DNA from: CAZHFW01 sp964531675
Lineage (GTDB): Bacteria > Planctomycetota > Phycisphaerae > Phycisphaerales > UBA1924
Length of the DNA: 40,243 nucleotides
Direction: 5' to 3'
Assembly: GCA_964531675.1 (NCBI GenBank)
Contig: CAZHFW010000034.1
Span: 1 to 40,243 of the forward strand
Shown here: positions 6,570-14,804 of the stretch, piece by piece
Layout: every line of letters starts with the position of its first letter
Position numbering within the stretch: position 1 is the first letter of the stretch
Notes under the pieces: model-generated
Told to the model about the DNA's origin: nothing
What the model saw: only the letters and a program-made list of their open reading frames with translations
Databases searched by the model: none
Made by a program: the position numbers and the translations under genes

Positions 6570-8051
6570 CTACCGACCGCCCACGCGGACCACGCTGTTC
6601 GGCTCGCCGTACGGGTTCGTTTCCGAATCCGGGTTGTACGTATCTGCGGTCCAGGTCCCGTCGATGACCAGTCGGTACTGGTGCGGGCCCGAGGCCATGG
6701 GGATGCAGATCTCAAAGACCCCCAGGTCGCGGTTGAGCTTCATCGGGCTGGCCTGCGGCGTCCAGTTGTTGAAGTCGCCCGCGACCTCCACTTTGTGCCC
6801 GACCGAAGCGGGCTGGACGAAGAGCACGCCGTGGGCGGTCTGGCGGACGCCGAAGAGGTGCTTCAGGCCGTCGGACTTGGGAAGGGGCTTGATCTCGCTG
6901 CGGATGAGCTCGAGGGTCGGATGATTGCGGGTCGCCAGGGCCTCGGCGGTCGCGACCGCGGTTGCCGGGGCGGAGGCGACCGGCGTCTCCACCGTCGTGC
7001 CACCCTGGCCCGGCTCGCGCTTCACGAACCGCATGGCCCGGCGGAGCAGGTCCTCCGCACGGCTCACCCCCGCGGGCTCAATGATCGCGCTGGCGACGGC
7101 GGGCGCGGGCTCGGACTTGGTCGCCAGGATCGCCCCGCGGGCGCTGGCGGCGGCCGCGAGCATGCTCTCCATGGTCGGGTTGTTCGCCGGGGCTGCCGCG
7201 ACCGGCTCGGGCTGACGCCGGGGGACCTCGACGATGGGCATCTCGGGCTCGAGCTCCAGATCCGCGGTGGATCCATCGAGCAGGGTCGACTGCATGAGCC
7301 AGGAGGCCAGCGCCGCGTAATCCTCTGAGCCAGCAGAGTTTGGCTGATAGTCCACGACCGTCTGACCGAACGAAGCCGCCTCCCGAAGGGCGTTGTCCCG
7401 GCGGATCACCACCGGGGCGACCTTCTTGTCGAACCGCCGACGGAGCTCCTCCAGCAGGTCGCGGGAGAGCGAGCTCTGGTCGTCGTGGATCGTCGCCAGC
7501 ACGCTGACGTTGAAGACATGGCCCAGGCGCTTGCCCAGGGTCTTGATCGTGTTGATCTGCTTGGTCGCGCCCTGCAGGCTGAAGAACCCGGTCTCGACGG
7601 GGATCAGCACGCAGTCCGAAGCGGTCAGGGCGTTGAAGGTCAGCAGGCCGATCGACGGGGAACAGTCGATGACCGCGACGTCGTAGTCGCTCTTGAAGCG
7701 CTCGAGGACCTTGGCCAGGCGGCGGTCCTTGTCGGCCTTGTCGGCCAGGCCGCCGCGGGCCGCTTCCAGCCCCGCGAGCTTCATGCGGCTCGGGGCCAAG
7801 TCCAGATTCCGACCGGCTTTCCAGAGCAGGCGCGAGGGGTCAAGCCTGGTGTCGGCGGCGAGCAGCGCGTCGCCAATGTCCAGGTCGATCCGGGTCTCGG
7901 GAATGCCCAGACCCGCGGCGCAGTGCGACTGCGGGTCCATGTCCACCAGCAGCGTGCGGAGCCCGCGTTTGGCGAGCATCGCGGCCAGGTTGATGGCCGT
8001 GGTGGTCTTCCCGCAACCGCCCTTCTGGTTGATGATCGAAATCGTGCGCAC
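6570..8051 (-). CDS. ParA-family ATPase fused to a C-terminal CBM48/AMPK-type glycogen-binding domain
   Basis: 493 residues. The N-terminal ~255 are a canonical ParA/Soj ATPase: deviant Walker A KGGCGKTTT at 10-18, Walker A' DMDPQ at 37-41, and Walker B DVAVIDCSPSIGLLTFNAL. An Ala/Pro-rich linker of about 150 residues follows. Residues 408-493 are an Ig-like CBM48/AMPK-beta glycogen-binding module (GDFNNWTP, HQYRLVIDGTW, PNSVVRV). The AMPK-beta sugar contacts are kept: Trp (430), Lys replaced by Arg (460), Trp (467) and Asn (485). The start is the GTG at 8051, because GGAG at 8060-8063 lies at ideal distance; a GTG at 8060 overlaps that site. No ParB gene or parS cluster is visible. The fusion suggests an ATP-driven positioning protein tethered to polysaccharide, which is inference. 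Confidence 0.85.
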   Translation of the reverse strand: MRTISIINQKGGCGKTTTAINLAAMLAKRGLRTLLVDMDPQSHCAAGLGIPETRIDLDIGDALLAADTRLDPSRLLWKAGRNLDLAPSRMKLAGLEAARGGLADKADKDRRLAKVLERFKSDYDVAVIDCSPSIGLLTFNALTASDCVLIPVETGFFSLQGATKQINTIKTLGKRLGHVFNVSVLATIHDDQSSLSRDLLEELRRRFDKKVAPVVIRRDNALREAASFGQTVVDYQPNSAGSEDYAALASWLMQSTLLDGSTADLELEPEMPIVEVPRRQPEPVAAAPANNPTMESMLAAAASARGAILATKSEPAPAVASAIIEPAGVSRAEDLLRRAMRFVKREPGQGGTTVETPVASAPATAVATAEALATRNHPTLELIRSEIKPLPKSDGLKHLFGVRQTAHGVLFVQPASVGHKVEVAGDFNNWTPQASPMKLNRDLGVFEICIPMASGPHQYRLVIDGTWTADTYNPDSETNPYGEPNSVVRVGGR

Positions 8052-8099
8052 GAGCCACACTCCGGCTCAGAGAGGCCCGCAGAACGCGTCCTCTTCTCG

Positions 8100-8143
8100 C
8101 CTCCCCGCGGTCACGCGTCCTTGCGTAACCCTCCGCGGGGAGG
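8100..8143 (-). promoter_or_regulatory. Strong hairpin in the ParA-CBM48 leader
   Basis: Arms of 11 bp (8100-8110 and 8133-8143, CCTCCCCGCGG and its complement) are perfect. A second small stem, ACGC (8113-8116) with GCGT (8123-8126), sits inside the 22-nt loop. Just upstream in the transcript is a tandem pair of ATATCGGA (plus-strand sense, about 8146-8161). The element lies 48 nt before the ParA start, between aroB and parA. It could end aroB transcription or control parA translation. No T-run follows. Confidence 0.45.
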
Positions 8144-8250
8144 GGATATCGGAATATCGGACGCGACGCGCGCAACGCTTGAAAGGGCCCGAATTGTCAA
8201 GAAGCGGACAAGCCCCAACCGAGGCCCCAAACAAGGGGTCTTCCCGGTGC

Positions 8251-9441
8251 TCACGCGCCGTCGGCGCGGATCGCATCGATCGCCAGCATCACCACCGACG
8301 CGGGCGGCGCCGTCACGATCCGGCTCTGTCCAGGCTTGTCACCGACCGGCAAAACCAGCCTCAACGCGCCCCCCGAGACCTTTTTGTCGTGGCCCATCAG
8401 CGCGAGCATCTTGGCCGAGTCGGGCAGTCCGCCCACCCGCGTTGGCAGGCCCGCGAGACCCACCGCTTCCTCGACCTTGGCGGGGACGGTGTTGTCGCAC
8501 AGGCCGAGCACGAACGACGCAACCGAGGCCGCGATCAGGCCGAGACCGACCGCTTCGCCGTGCATGATCGGGCCCGGACGACGGACGCCCGGGATGCGCA
8601 GCGCCTTCACCGACTCGATCGCGTGCCCGAAGGTGTGCCCGAGGTTGAGCAGGGCCCGCCCCCCCTGACTTGCGGGAGCTTCCTCGCGTTCGTCGCCCTC
8701 GACCACGCGGGCCTTGAGGGCGACGTTGCGGGCGATGAGTTTGACGAGGGCGGCATGATCGGGCTTGCCCGTCAGGAAGCGACGTGTGGCGTCGAAGAGT
8801 CCGGGATCGCCCAGCCCGCCCGAGATCAGGCCGTGCTTGATGCACTCGGCCAGGCCGCAGCGGAGCTCGCGGGGCGGGAGCGAGGGCAAGGCGTCCACGT
8901 CGGCCAGCACCAGCCTGGGCTGATGGAAGGCCCCCACCATGTTCTTGCGGAGCGCGCCGTCGGCCTGGATGTTCACGCCGGTTTTGCCGCCGACAGAGGC
9001 ATCCACCATCGCGAGCAGGGTCGTCGGGCATTGCACGACGGGAATGCCGCGGCGATAGCTCGCAGCGGCGAAGCCCGCCAGGTCCCCGGTGATCCCGCCT
9101 CCCAGCGCCACCACCACATCCCGGCGTTCGAGCTTGGCGGCGGTCATGGACGCCAAGAGCGTCTGGAGCGACGCCAGGCTCTTGTCGAGTTCCGAGGGCA
9201 CGAACTGGCAGCGGGCGACCTTGAACCCCGAGGCTCTCAGCGAACGCTGTACGCGTGCGACGAGCCGCGAGGGCACACCCGCATCGGCCACAAGGAACGC
9301 CTGTCCCGCGCCTGAGGCGGTCCGGTCCAGCGCGCGGAGCACGCGCGGGCCGAGATCCGAAAGGATCCCCTTCCCCACCACGACGGCGTATGCGCGTTCA
9401 CCGAGCTCGACAGGGACGGACACGGGTCGGGGATTCGCCAC
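8251..9441 (-). CDS. aroB: 3-dehydroquinate synthase
   Basis: A 396-residue enzyme of the shikimate pathway that cyclises DAHP to 3-dehydroquinate using NAD+ and a divalent metal (Zn2+ or Co2+). Visible signatures are the nucleotide-binding VVALGGGITGDLAGF, CPTTLLAMVDASVGGKTGVN, the lysine-bearing RKNMVGAFHQP, the metal-ligand Glu in GLAECIKHGLI, and the metal-ligand His in NLGHTFGHAIE and MHGEAVGLG. Length is slightly above the usual 340-370, partly through an insertion of about 10 residues (ALRIPGVRRPGP) between the last two motifs. The start is a GTG. It follows rsfS on the same strand after 65 bp and precedes the ParA gene, so the three may share transcription. Confidence 0.95.
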   Translation of the reverse strand: MANPRPVSVPVELGERAYAVVVGKGILSDLGPRVLRALDRTASGAGQAFLVADAGVPSRLVARVQRSLRASGFKVARCQFVPSELDKSLASLQTLLASMTAAKLERRDVVVALGGGITGDLAGFAAASYRRGIPVVQCPTTLLAMVDASVGGKTGVNIQADGALRKNMVGAFHQPRLVLADVDALPSLPPRELRCGLAECIKHGLISGGLGDPGLFDATRRFLTGKPDHAALVKLIARNVALKARVVEGDEREEAPASQGGRALLNLGHTFGHAIESVKALRIPGVRRPGPIMHGEAVGLGLIAASVASFVLGLCDNTVPAKVEEAVGLAGLPTRVGGLPDSAKMLALMGHDKKVSGGALRLVLPVGDKPGQSRIVTAPPASVVMLAIDAIRADGA

Positions 9442-9506
9442 GCGCGGGGCCTCTCTCAGTTGTGATCGTGCAAAACGCCGGAGCTTGCAGCCTCAGCGTG
9501 GGAGAG

Positions 9507-10271
9507 TTATCGCCTGGACGCGGCCAGCCCGGCGCGGTCGCGATCGATCTGGTCGGGACGCTCCCACTCCAGCCTCGGCGCATCGCCCCAGAGCATCTCG
9601 ATGTCGTAGTGGGCGCGGGTCGTGGGCTCGAAGAGGTGGACCGTCACATCCGCGAAATCGATGAGCAGCCACGTGGAGCGATCGTCGGAGTTGGTCTTGC
9701 TCTGGGTGAACCCGTACTTGTGACCAAGCTCGGCGACGTGGTCGAGCACCGACTTCATCTGACGATCGGAGGTGCCCGATCCGATGATGATGTAATCCGT
9801 GACCGAGCTGAGCCCGCGGACGTCGAGCAGCACCACATCGGTGCACTTGTCGTCCTTGCAGAGCCTGGCGACCTCGATGGCGAACGCGCGGGAGGTCTCC
9901 TGCTGGCGCTTGAGCTTGGCCTCGCGCTCGGTCAGGGGCGCCGAAGCCGGCGCGGGGGACGCCAGCCCCGGATCAAATGCGGGAGCCGCGACAGGCTTGG
10001 CGGGCTTGCCAGACGCCTTGGGGGCCATCTTCGGGCTGGCCTTGGCTGCGGGCTTGCTGGAGGGCTTGGCCTTCGCGAGCGGCTTGCCCTTGGACACTGG
10101 CTTCGCCTTGGAGGCAGGCTTTGCCTTGGAGGCTGGCTTGCCCTTCGAAAGAGGCTTGCCGGACTTGGAGGGCTTGCCAGTTTTCGAGGCTTTGCCAGCC
10201 TTGGCAGCGGGCTTGCCCGAGGGCTTGCTCGCGGAGGGACGGGAGGAGGACTTGGATGCGCGTTTGGCCAT
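9507..10271 (-). CDS. rsfS: Ribosomal silencing factor RsfS with a long lysine/alanine-rich N-terminal tail
   Basis: The C-terminal ~135 residues are the RsfS/YbeB/Iojap domain (CTDVVLLDVRGLSSVTDYII, IGSGTSDRQMKSVLDHV, STWLLIDFADVTVHLF, HYDIEMLWGDAP). RsfS binds ribosomal protein L14 and blocks subunit joining in starvation. Before it lie about 110 residues built from repeated (S/A)K(x)GKP and SKAKP units, like a histone H1 tail, giving 254 residues against the usual 105-130. The tail is strongly basic and would be disordered and able to bind RNA or DNA. The start is the ATG at 10271, 50 bp from the divergent glycosyltransferase gene. Whether the tail changes the ribosome interaction is unknown. 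Confidence 0.9.
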   Translation of the reverse strand: MAKRASKSSSRPSASKPSGKPAAKAGKASKTGKPSKSGKPLSKGKPASKAKPASKAKPVSKGKPLAKAKPSSKPAAKASPKMAPKASGKPAKPVAAPAFDPGLASPAPASAPLTEREAKLKRQQETSRAFAIEVARLCKDDKCTDVVLLDVRGLSSVTDYIIIGSGTSDRQMKSVLDHVAELGHKYGFTQSKTNSDDRSTWLLIDFADVTVHLFEPTTRAHYDIEMLWGDAPRLEWERPDQIDRDRAGLAASRR

Positions 10272-10321
10272 GACGAAACAACGATAGGATGCCCGCGTAA
10301 GGTCCTCCCGAAATCCGCTGC

Positions 10322-11188
10322 ATGCCCACCATCGACTGCGTCATCCCCGCGTTCAATCCCTCGGCCGACTACCTGAGCCGGGCGGTCCGCTCGGCCTTGG
10401 CGGTGCCCGGGCTGCACCGGTGCATCATCATCGACAACGGCTCCACGAGGCCCTTCGAACGCCCCGAGGGCGTCTTGGACACGCGGATCGAGATCATCCG
10501 CCAGGAGAACACCGGCCCATCGGGCGGGCGGAACACCGGGATCGAGGCCTCGCAGGCGGACATGATCATCCTGCTCGATCACGACGACGAGCTTCTCCCC
10601 AAGGGCGTCAACGCGATGATCGCGCTGACCGAGAAGCTCGACGCGGTCGCGTGCATCGCGGCCCGCTATGAACGGGGCGGGCTCGGGTTCACCAAGCCCA
10701 AAGAAGTCCCGAGCGAGTGGGCCAACAAGGCCCTGCCCCGCGCGGGAGAGGTCTTCAGGCCGATCGCGATCTTCGGCGCCTCGGGCGTGCTCATCACGCG
10801 CAAGCTCATCCAGGCGGGCGTGCGCTTCGACCCCGAGCTCCGCATCGGCGAGGATCGCGACTTCCTCAGGCGTGCAGCCGACGTCGGACCGATCGCGGTC
10901 TGCTCCAGTTCGGCCCTCATGGTCCAGCTCCACGGCGGGAACGACAATCTGTCCTCGATGGCCAATCTCGACCGCCGGATCGCGGACCACCTGAAGCTCG
11001 TCACGCGGCACTACCACCGCGACGACGACGCCCACTGGCGTGAGGCGACGCGATGGCTCATCAACGCCGCCTCGAAGAACCCGGTGAGCGACGCGTCGTG
11101 GGCGTCGCTGGTCGCGTGCGCCAAGTCCCGCCGTTGGCCTGTGCCGATCAAGTGCACGCTCCGGCGTCTGTTCAAGAAGCCCAAGTGA
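10322..11188 (+). CDS. Family 2 glycosyltransferase
   Basis: 288 residues with a GT-A fold. The N-terminus, IDCVIPAFNPSADYLSRAVRSAL, starts the nucleotide-sugar-binding half. Next come IIIDNGSTRP, NTGPSGGRNTGIEAS and the metal-binding LLDHDDELLP, where DHDD serves as the DxD motif. FDPELRIGEDRDFLRRA contains the usual ED acidic pair. The protein ends in a basic tail (RRLFKKPK) with no membrane span, so it is probably cytoplasmic or peripheral. The next glycosyltransferase starts within its stop codon. The acceptor cannot be read from the sequence; a surface polysaccharide or glycan is likely. Confidence 0.85.
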   Translation: MPTIDCVIPAFNPSADYLSRAVRSALAVPGLHRCIIIDNGSTRPFERPEGVLDTRIEIIRQENTGPSGGRNTGIEASQADMIILLDHDDELLPKGVNAMIALTEKLDAVACIAARYERGGLGFTKPKEVPSEWANKALPRAGEVFRPIAIFGASGVLITRKLIQAGVRFDPELRIGEDRDFLRRAADVGPIAVCSSSALMVQLHGGNDNLSSMANLDRRIADHLKLVTRHYHRDDDAHWREATRWLINAASKNPVSDASWASLVACAKSRRWPVPIKCTLRRLFKKPK

Positions 11189-12162
11189 GCGCGAATCCTT
11201 CCCAACATGGGCAGCCGCTGCGGGCGATCATCGGCCTGTGCACGTACAACCGCGGCGCGAAGATCCTGCAGACGCTTGAAGCCTTGGACAAGCAGAATCT
11301 GCTCGGAGGCCGGATCGCGGGATTGATCGTCGTTGACAACCGTTCGAGCGACGACACCGGGAAGATCGTGGACGAGTTTGCGAGCCGGAGCACGATCCCG
11401 ACGCGCCGGCTTTACGAGGCCGAGCCCGGAAAGTCCGCGGCCATGCGCCGCCTGTTCCGCGAGGCGCAGGAGCCCATCATCGTCATGATCGACGATGACT
11501 GCCTTCCTGATCCCGAGTGGGCCGCGGCGCTGGTCAAGCGGTTCGACACTTCCCCGAACTGCGGCGCGGTGGGCGGACGTGTGCGGATCGTGTGGGTCGA
11601 TGGTCCGACCAAGCTTGCGCTCAAGTACCAGCGCACGCTGGGCGAGCAGAATCTCGGCGATCAGGCCAAGCTGCTGGACGATCCCGCGTCGTTCCTCATG
11701 GGCGCGTCGCTCGCGGTTCGGCGGGACGCGGTTTTCAAGAGCGGCTGGATGGAGGACGCGACCCTGGATTGCCGGCGCGGGCCCTCCCTGGAGTGCGGCG
11801 AGGACGCGGAGCTCGAGCTGCTCATCCGCCGGGCGGGCTTTGAGGTCTGGTACGAGCCCGCCTCCACGATGGGCCACCTGATCCCGGCAGCCCGCACCAC
11901 TTCGAAGTATCTGGCGAAGCTCCGCGAGTCCATCACGCGCACCGAGGCGACCATCAAGTGGCTCGCGCACCCCAATCCCACCATCGAGTGGGTGACCCGC
12001 GAAGCCTCGCGCGCCAGCAAGCTCTACTACAAATCGCTCTGGTTCGACTGGAGGCCGACCCGCCGGCGCATCCGCGTCGCCGAACGCCGGGGCAAGCGTG
12101 ATGGCTGGAACGCGATGCTCGCGCGGCTCAGGGCTGCGAACCAGACGCCTTCCCGCCCTTGA
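11185..12162 (+). CDS. Family 2 glycosyltransferase
   Basis: 325 residues from a GTG at 11185, which overlaps the stop of the previous gene by 4 nt (GTGA), so translation is probably coupled. An ORF open further upstream in this frame only shadows the preceding gene. Motifs: IIGLCTYNRGAKILQTLEAL, GLIVVDNRSSDDTGK, the donor and metal site IVMIDDDCLPDPEWAAAL, and GASLAVRRDAVFKSGW followed by the ECGEDAELELLIRRAG acidic pair. The C-terminus is helical and basic. It probably acts with the upstream enzyme on the same glycan. Its last 35 nt overlap the convergent gene on the other strand. Confidence 0.85.
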   Translation: MSANPSQHGQPLRAIIGLCTYNRGAKILQTLEALDKQNLLGGRIAGLIVVDNRSSDDTGKIVDEFASRSTIPTRRLYEAEPGKSAAMRRLFREAQEPIIVMIDDDCLPDPEWAAALVKRFDTSPNCGAVGGRVRIVWVDGPTKLALKYQRTLGEQNLGDQAKLLDDPASFLMGASLAVRRDAVFKSGWMEDATLDCRRGPSLECGEDAELELLIRRAGFEVWYEPASTMGHLIPAARTTSKYLAKLRESITRTEATIKWLAHPNPTIEWVTREASRASKLYYKSLWFDWRPTRRRIRVAERRGKRDGWNAMLARLRAANQTPSRP

Positions 12163-13003
12163 GGCGGCGGATCGCGTTCTCCAGGCCTTGCCCGAACTTC
12201 TTGAGCCCGGAGGCCGGGGGGCGATAGAGCCCCTTGAGCTTGTTGAGATGAGGCTCCACGCCTTCGCCTCGCCTCATCGCGGCCCGGATCGACATGAGCT
12301 TGCGCCCATGCTTGTTGATGTGGAAGATCATCCACGACGTGCTTTCCTCGCGGGCCAGCACGCGCAGGCCCTTCTCCCTCGCATAGACCTGCCAGGACCA
12401 CTCGACCAGCGCTCGGCGGTACTGCTCCTCGCACGTGATCAGAGAGGGATACGCGCCCTTGAATCCCGAGCGGATGAAATCCCCCGCAACGTGATCGAGC
12501 GCCGCGTTGAAGTTCGCACGCGTCATCATTGCGAAGTTCAAGCTCGCAAAGTCGTGCACGAGATAGGGCCCCTCGCGGCCGGTGGGCGGATCGATCAGGT
12601 GCGTGTTGGTGATCGCAAAGACCCCCGGATCGGCGAGCTTCTGGATGTCCTCCGCGAGCCAGCCATCGCGACCCTTGCGATACGCGAGCGTGTCGGGCTT
12701 CACGAAGATCAAGACGTCCCGCGTCGCGATCCGGCCCGACTGGTACTCCTGGATGTAGCACCGGTGGAAGTGGTTCTCCCACGAGTCAGGCGCGATCGTT
12801 TCCAGTCTGGTGATGTGCCCCGACGCGACCAGCGCGACCAGATTCCGGGTGTCCGCGAGGGGGGAGCCCCCGTCGACGTAGACGACCTCGGCGGGCTTCC
12901 CACCGAGGAACTCGAACCAGTCTTCGAGCACGCGGCGCAGCGTCGAGGTGTGCTTGTACCCCGAGAGACAGAGCGAAACGCGTTCGAGCGGGTTCTGGCT
13001 CAT
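12128..13003 (-). CDS. Glycosyltransferase-like (GT-A fold) protein
   Basis: 291 residues from the ATG at 13003, which overlaps the stop of the upstream metallo-beta-lactamase-fold gene by 4 nt (ATGA). The start RVSLCLSGYKHTSTLRRVLEDWF and the block AEVVYVDGGSPLADTRNLV look like the first half of a GT-A glycosyltransferase. A clear DxD motif is not obvious; VFVKPDTL-like text (LIFVKPDTLAYRKGRDGWL) sits where it would be expected. The middle (THLIDPPTGREGPYLVHDF, CEEQYRRALVEWSWQVY) and a basic C-terminus are unfamiliar. The function is inferred only from fold-like features and from two neighbouring glycosyltransferases. The 3' end overlaps the convergent GT2 gene by 35 bp. Confidence 0.6.
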   Translation of the reverse strand: MSQNPLERVSLCLSGYKHTSTLRRVLEDWFEFLGGKPAEVVYVDGGSPLADTRNLVALVASGHITRLETIAPDSWENHFHRCYIQEYQSGRIATRDVLIFVKPDTLAYRKGRDGWLAEDIQKLADPGVFAITNTHLIDPPTGREGPYLVHDFASLNFAMMTRANFNAALDHVAGDFIRSGFKGAYPSLITCEEQYRRALVEWSWQVYAREKGLRVLAREESTSWMIFHINKHGRKLMSIRAAMRRGEGVEPHLNKLKGLYRPPASGLKKFGQGLENAIRRLKGGKASGSQP

Positions 13004-13923
13004 GCGAAGAGCCCCCGCTGGGCCGCGTCGAAACGGCTCGCGGTCCGCGTGCGGATCTCGGGCCTGAACGGCATGCGGATCCAGCGCGTGGGCTCGACCT
13101 GATGCGCGATCGTCAGCGCATAATCCGAGCCAGCATAAAGCTCCGCGACCAGCTCGGGTCGGTTGCAATGCTTGGAGAGATGCAAGAGCACCACGTGCGC
13201 ACGCGGAGCGATCTGGTCGACCGCGTCCCGGCATTGCTGGTTCGAGAGGTGCCCGCTGCCGTCCATGATGCGGCGCTTGAGATACTCGGGCCGATCGGAG
13301 GATTCCTGGAGCTCCGGGCAGTAGTTGCTCTCGATCGCGAGCACGTCCACGCCCGCCAGATGCTCGACCAGCTTCTGCGGCACACGCCCGAGGTCCGTCG
13401 CGAACCCGAGCGAGCAACCCAGCGCCGGGAACTCGATGCGGAAGACCGCGACGCCCAGCTCGTCATGGCTCATGAGCAGAGGCGAGAAGACCGCGTCCAG
13501 GCCTTGCAGATGGAAGTTCCCTGTCGGGGCGCAGTCGAACGCTTCGATGCGGCGCGGGTTGATGCCCGACGTCTCGGCGCGGGGCACGTGCCGCTTGTGC
13601 ATCCGGAAGGTCATGCGCGGGGGAAGACTGTTGAGCCAGCCCGCGTGGAAGTGATCGTGGTCCAGGTGCGTGAGGACGACTTCCTCGACCTGCTCGATGG
13701 AGCGCCCGCACTCCAGCAGCAGATTGCGCGTGCGCCTGGGCGAGATCCCCGCGTCGATCAGGCAGAGCCTGCGCTTTCCAGGCGGGCCCGCTTCCAGGAT
13801 CGAGCAGTTCCCGCCCGAGCCCGACGCCAGGACGCGCAGCGCCGGGGGCTCGAAGGTCGAGCCATCGCCTTGGGGATCCTCGGCGGGAGCCAGCGCGGGA
13901 TTGGAATCGGAAGGCAGGGCCAC
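13000..13923 (-). CDS. Metallo-beta-lactamase-fold hydrolase, YycJ/WalJ-like
   Basis: 307 residues from a GTG. The opening VLASGSGGNCSILE followed by LCLIDAGISPRRT is the YycJ/WalJ signature. The metal site is THLDHDHFHAGW in place of the usual HxHxDH, so the first histidine position reads TH-L-DHDH and two Asp/His pairs remain. Further ligands are probably MSHDELGVAVF, the Asp in GFATDLG, SNYCPE and HLSNQQC. YycJ relatives are 5'-3' DNA exonucleases or unassigned hydrolases, so DNA or RNA phosphodiester cleavage is plausible but not shown. It is 23 bp downstream of lpxA and is coupled to the following glycosyltransferase-like gene. Confidence 0.8.
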   Translation of the reverse strand: MALPSDSNPALAPAEDPQGDGSTFEPPALRVLASGSGGNCSILEAGPPGKRRLCLIDAGISPRRTRNLLLECGRSIEQVEEVVLTHLDHDHFHAGWLNSLPPRMTFRMHKRHVPRAETSGINPRRIEAFDCAPTGNFHLQGLDAVFSPLLMSHDELGVAVFRIEFPALGCSLGFATDLGRVPQKLVEHLAGVDVLAIESNYCPELQESSDRPEYLKRRIMDGSGHLSNQQCRDAVDQIAPRAHVVLLHLSKHCNRPELVAELYAGSDYALTIAHQVEPTRWIRMPFRPEIRTRTASRFDAAQRGLFA

Positions 13924-13946
13924 GGGTACAGCCTAGCGGAAGCGGA

Positions 13947-14780
13947 TTACTCCGCGCTGACATCCTCGTGCACCGAACCTCGCGAGCCTGAATGGCGGCG
14001 GGTGGCCTGGCAGATCGCCCGCTTGGACGACGCCACGAACGCCGCCATCTCCGCGACGGCGGGGCTTGTGCGGCCCTGCTCGGTCAGGATGTCGACCATC
14101 TCCTTGCGGAGCAGCCCACCCCGGAGGGCGGTGCGGAAGGCGTGGTCGACCTTGGTGATCTCGTCGCGTGCGATCCCGCCGCGACGCATCCCGACGCGGT
14201 TGATCCCGCCGATGATCTGACGCGAGGTCACGATGCAGAACGGCGGGACGTCCGCGGAAACCGCGGTGCCTCCGGAGAAGAACGCCATGCGTCCGACGCG
14301 GACGAACTGGTGCACCGCCGAACCGCCCGAGATGATCACGTTGTCGGCGACCTCGACGTGCCCCGCGACCGCAGAGGAGTTCACCATCACGATGTTGTTG
14401 CCCAGCACCGAGTCGTGCCCCACGTGCGTGTAGGCCATCATGAAGACGTTGTTGCCAACGATGGTCGGGTGGTCGGGCTTGGTCGCGGCGTGCACCGTGG
14501 CGCTCTCGCGGATGATGCACCCCGAGCCGATCCGCACACCGGGCGTGGGCATGCCGAGCGTGAACTTCACGTCCTGTCCCGGGAAGCCCAGGCATGCGAA
14601 CGGATACACCGTCGTGCCGGCGCCGATCTCGATGGGACCGTTCAGGTAGACGTTGCCGATGAGCTTCACGCCCTTGGCGAGCGTGACCTTCCCGGTCAGC
14701 ACGCAATACGGGCCGATCTCGACATCGTCGGCGAGTTGTGATTCCTTGGAGACGGACGCGGTCGGGTGGATCACCGGCAT
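13947..14780 (-). CDS. lpxA: Acyl-ACP--UDP-N-acetylglucosamine O-acyltransferase
   Basis: 277 residues of left-handed parallel beta-helix hexapeptide repeats, ending in a helical tail. LpxA carries out the first committed step of lipid A synthesis in the cytoplasm. The active-site segment YTHVGHDSVLGNN carries the catalytic His and the second conserved His. VAGHVEVADN and SAVHQFVRVG hold the other conserved histidines, and GGINRVGMRRGGI matches the start of the C-terminal helical part. This implies an outer membrane with lipid A-like lipid. It is 24 bp downstream of a terC-family gene. The rest of the lpx pathway is not in the window. Confidence 0.92.
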   Translation of the reverse strand: MPVIHPTASVSKESQLADDVEIGPYCVLTGKVTLAKGVKLIGNVYLNGPIEIGAGTTVYPFACLGFPGQDVKFTLGMPTPGVRIGSGCIIRESATVHAATKPDHPTIVGNNVFMMAYTHVGHDSVLGNNIVMVNSSAVAGHVEVADNVIISGGSAVHQFVRVGRMAFFSGGTAVSADVPPFCIVTSRQIIGGINRVGMRRGGIARDEITKVDHAFRTALRGGLLRKEMVDILTEQGRTSPAVAEMAAFVASSKRAICQATRRHSGSRGSVHEDVSAE

Positions 14781-14804
14781 GGGCCGATCATATTCCCGCC
14801 GGGA

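Noticed and set aside
6570..8051. Chromosome or plasmid partition locus
   Set aside because: There is a ParA but no ParB gene and no repeated parS-like palindrome nearby, and the CBM48 fusion points to another cargo.
8195..8200. TTGACA on the minus strand upstream of the ParA-CBM48 gene
   Set aside because: No acceptable -10 hexamer lies 16-18 bp downstream. A promoter here is possible but not supportable.
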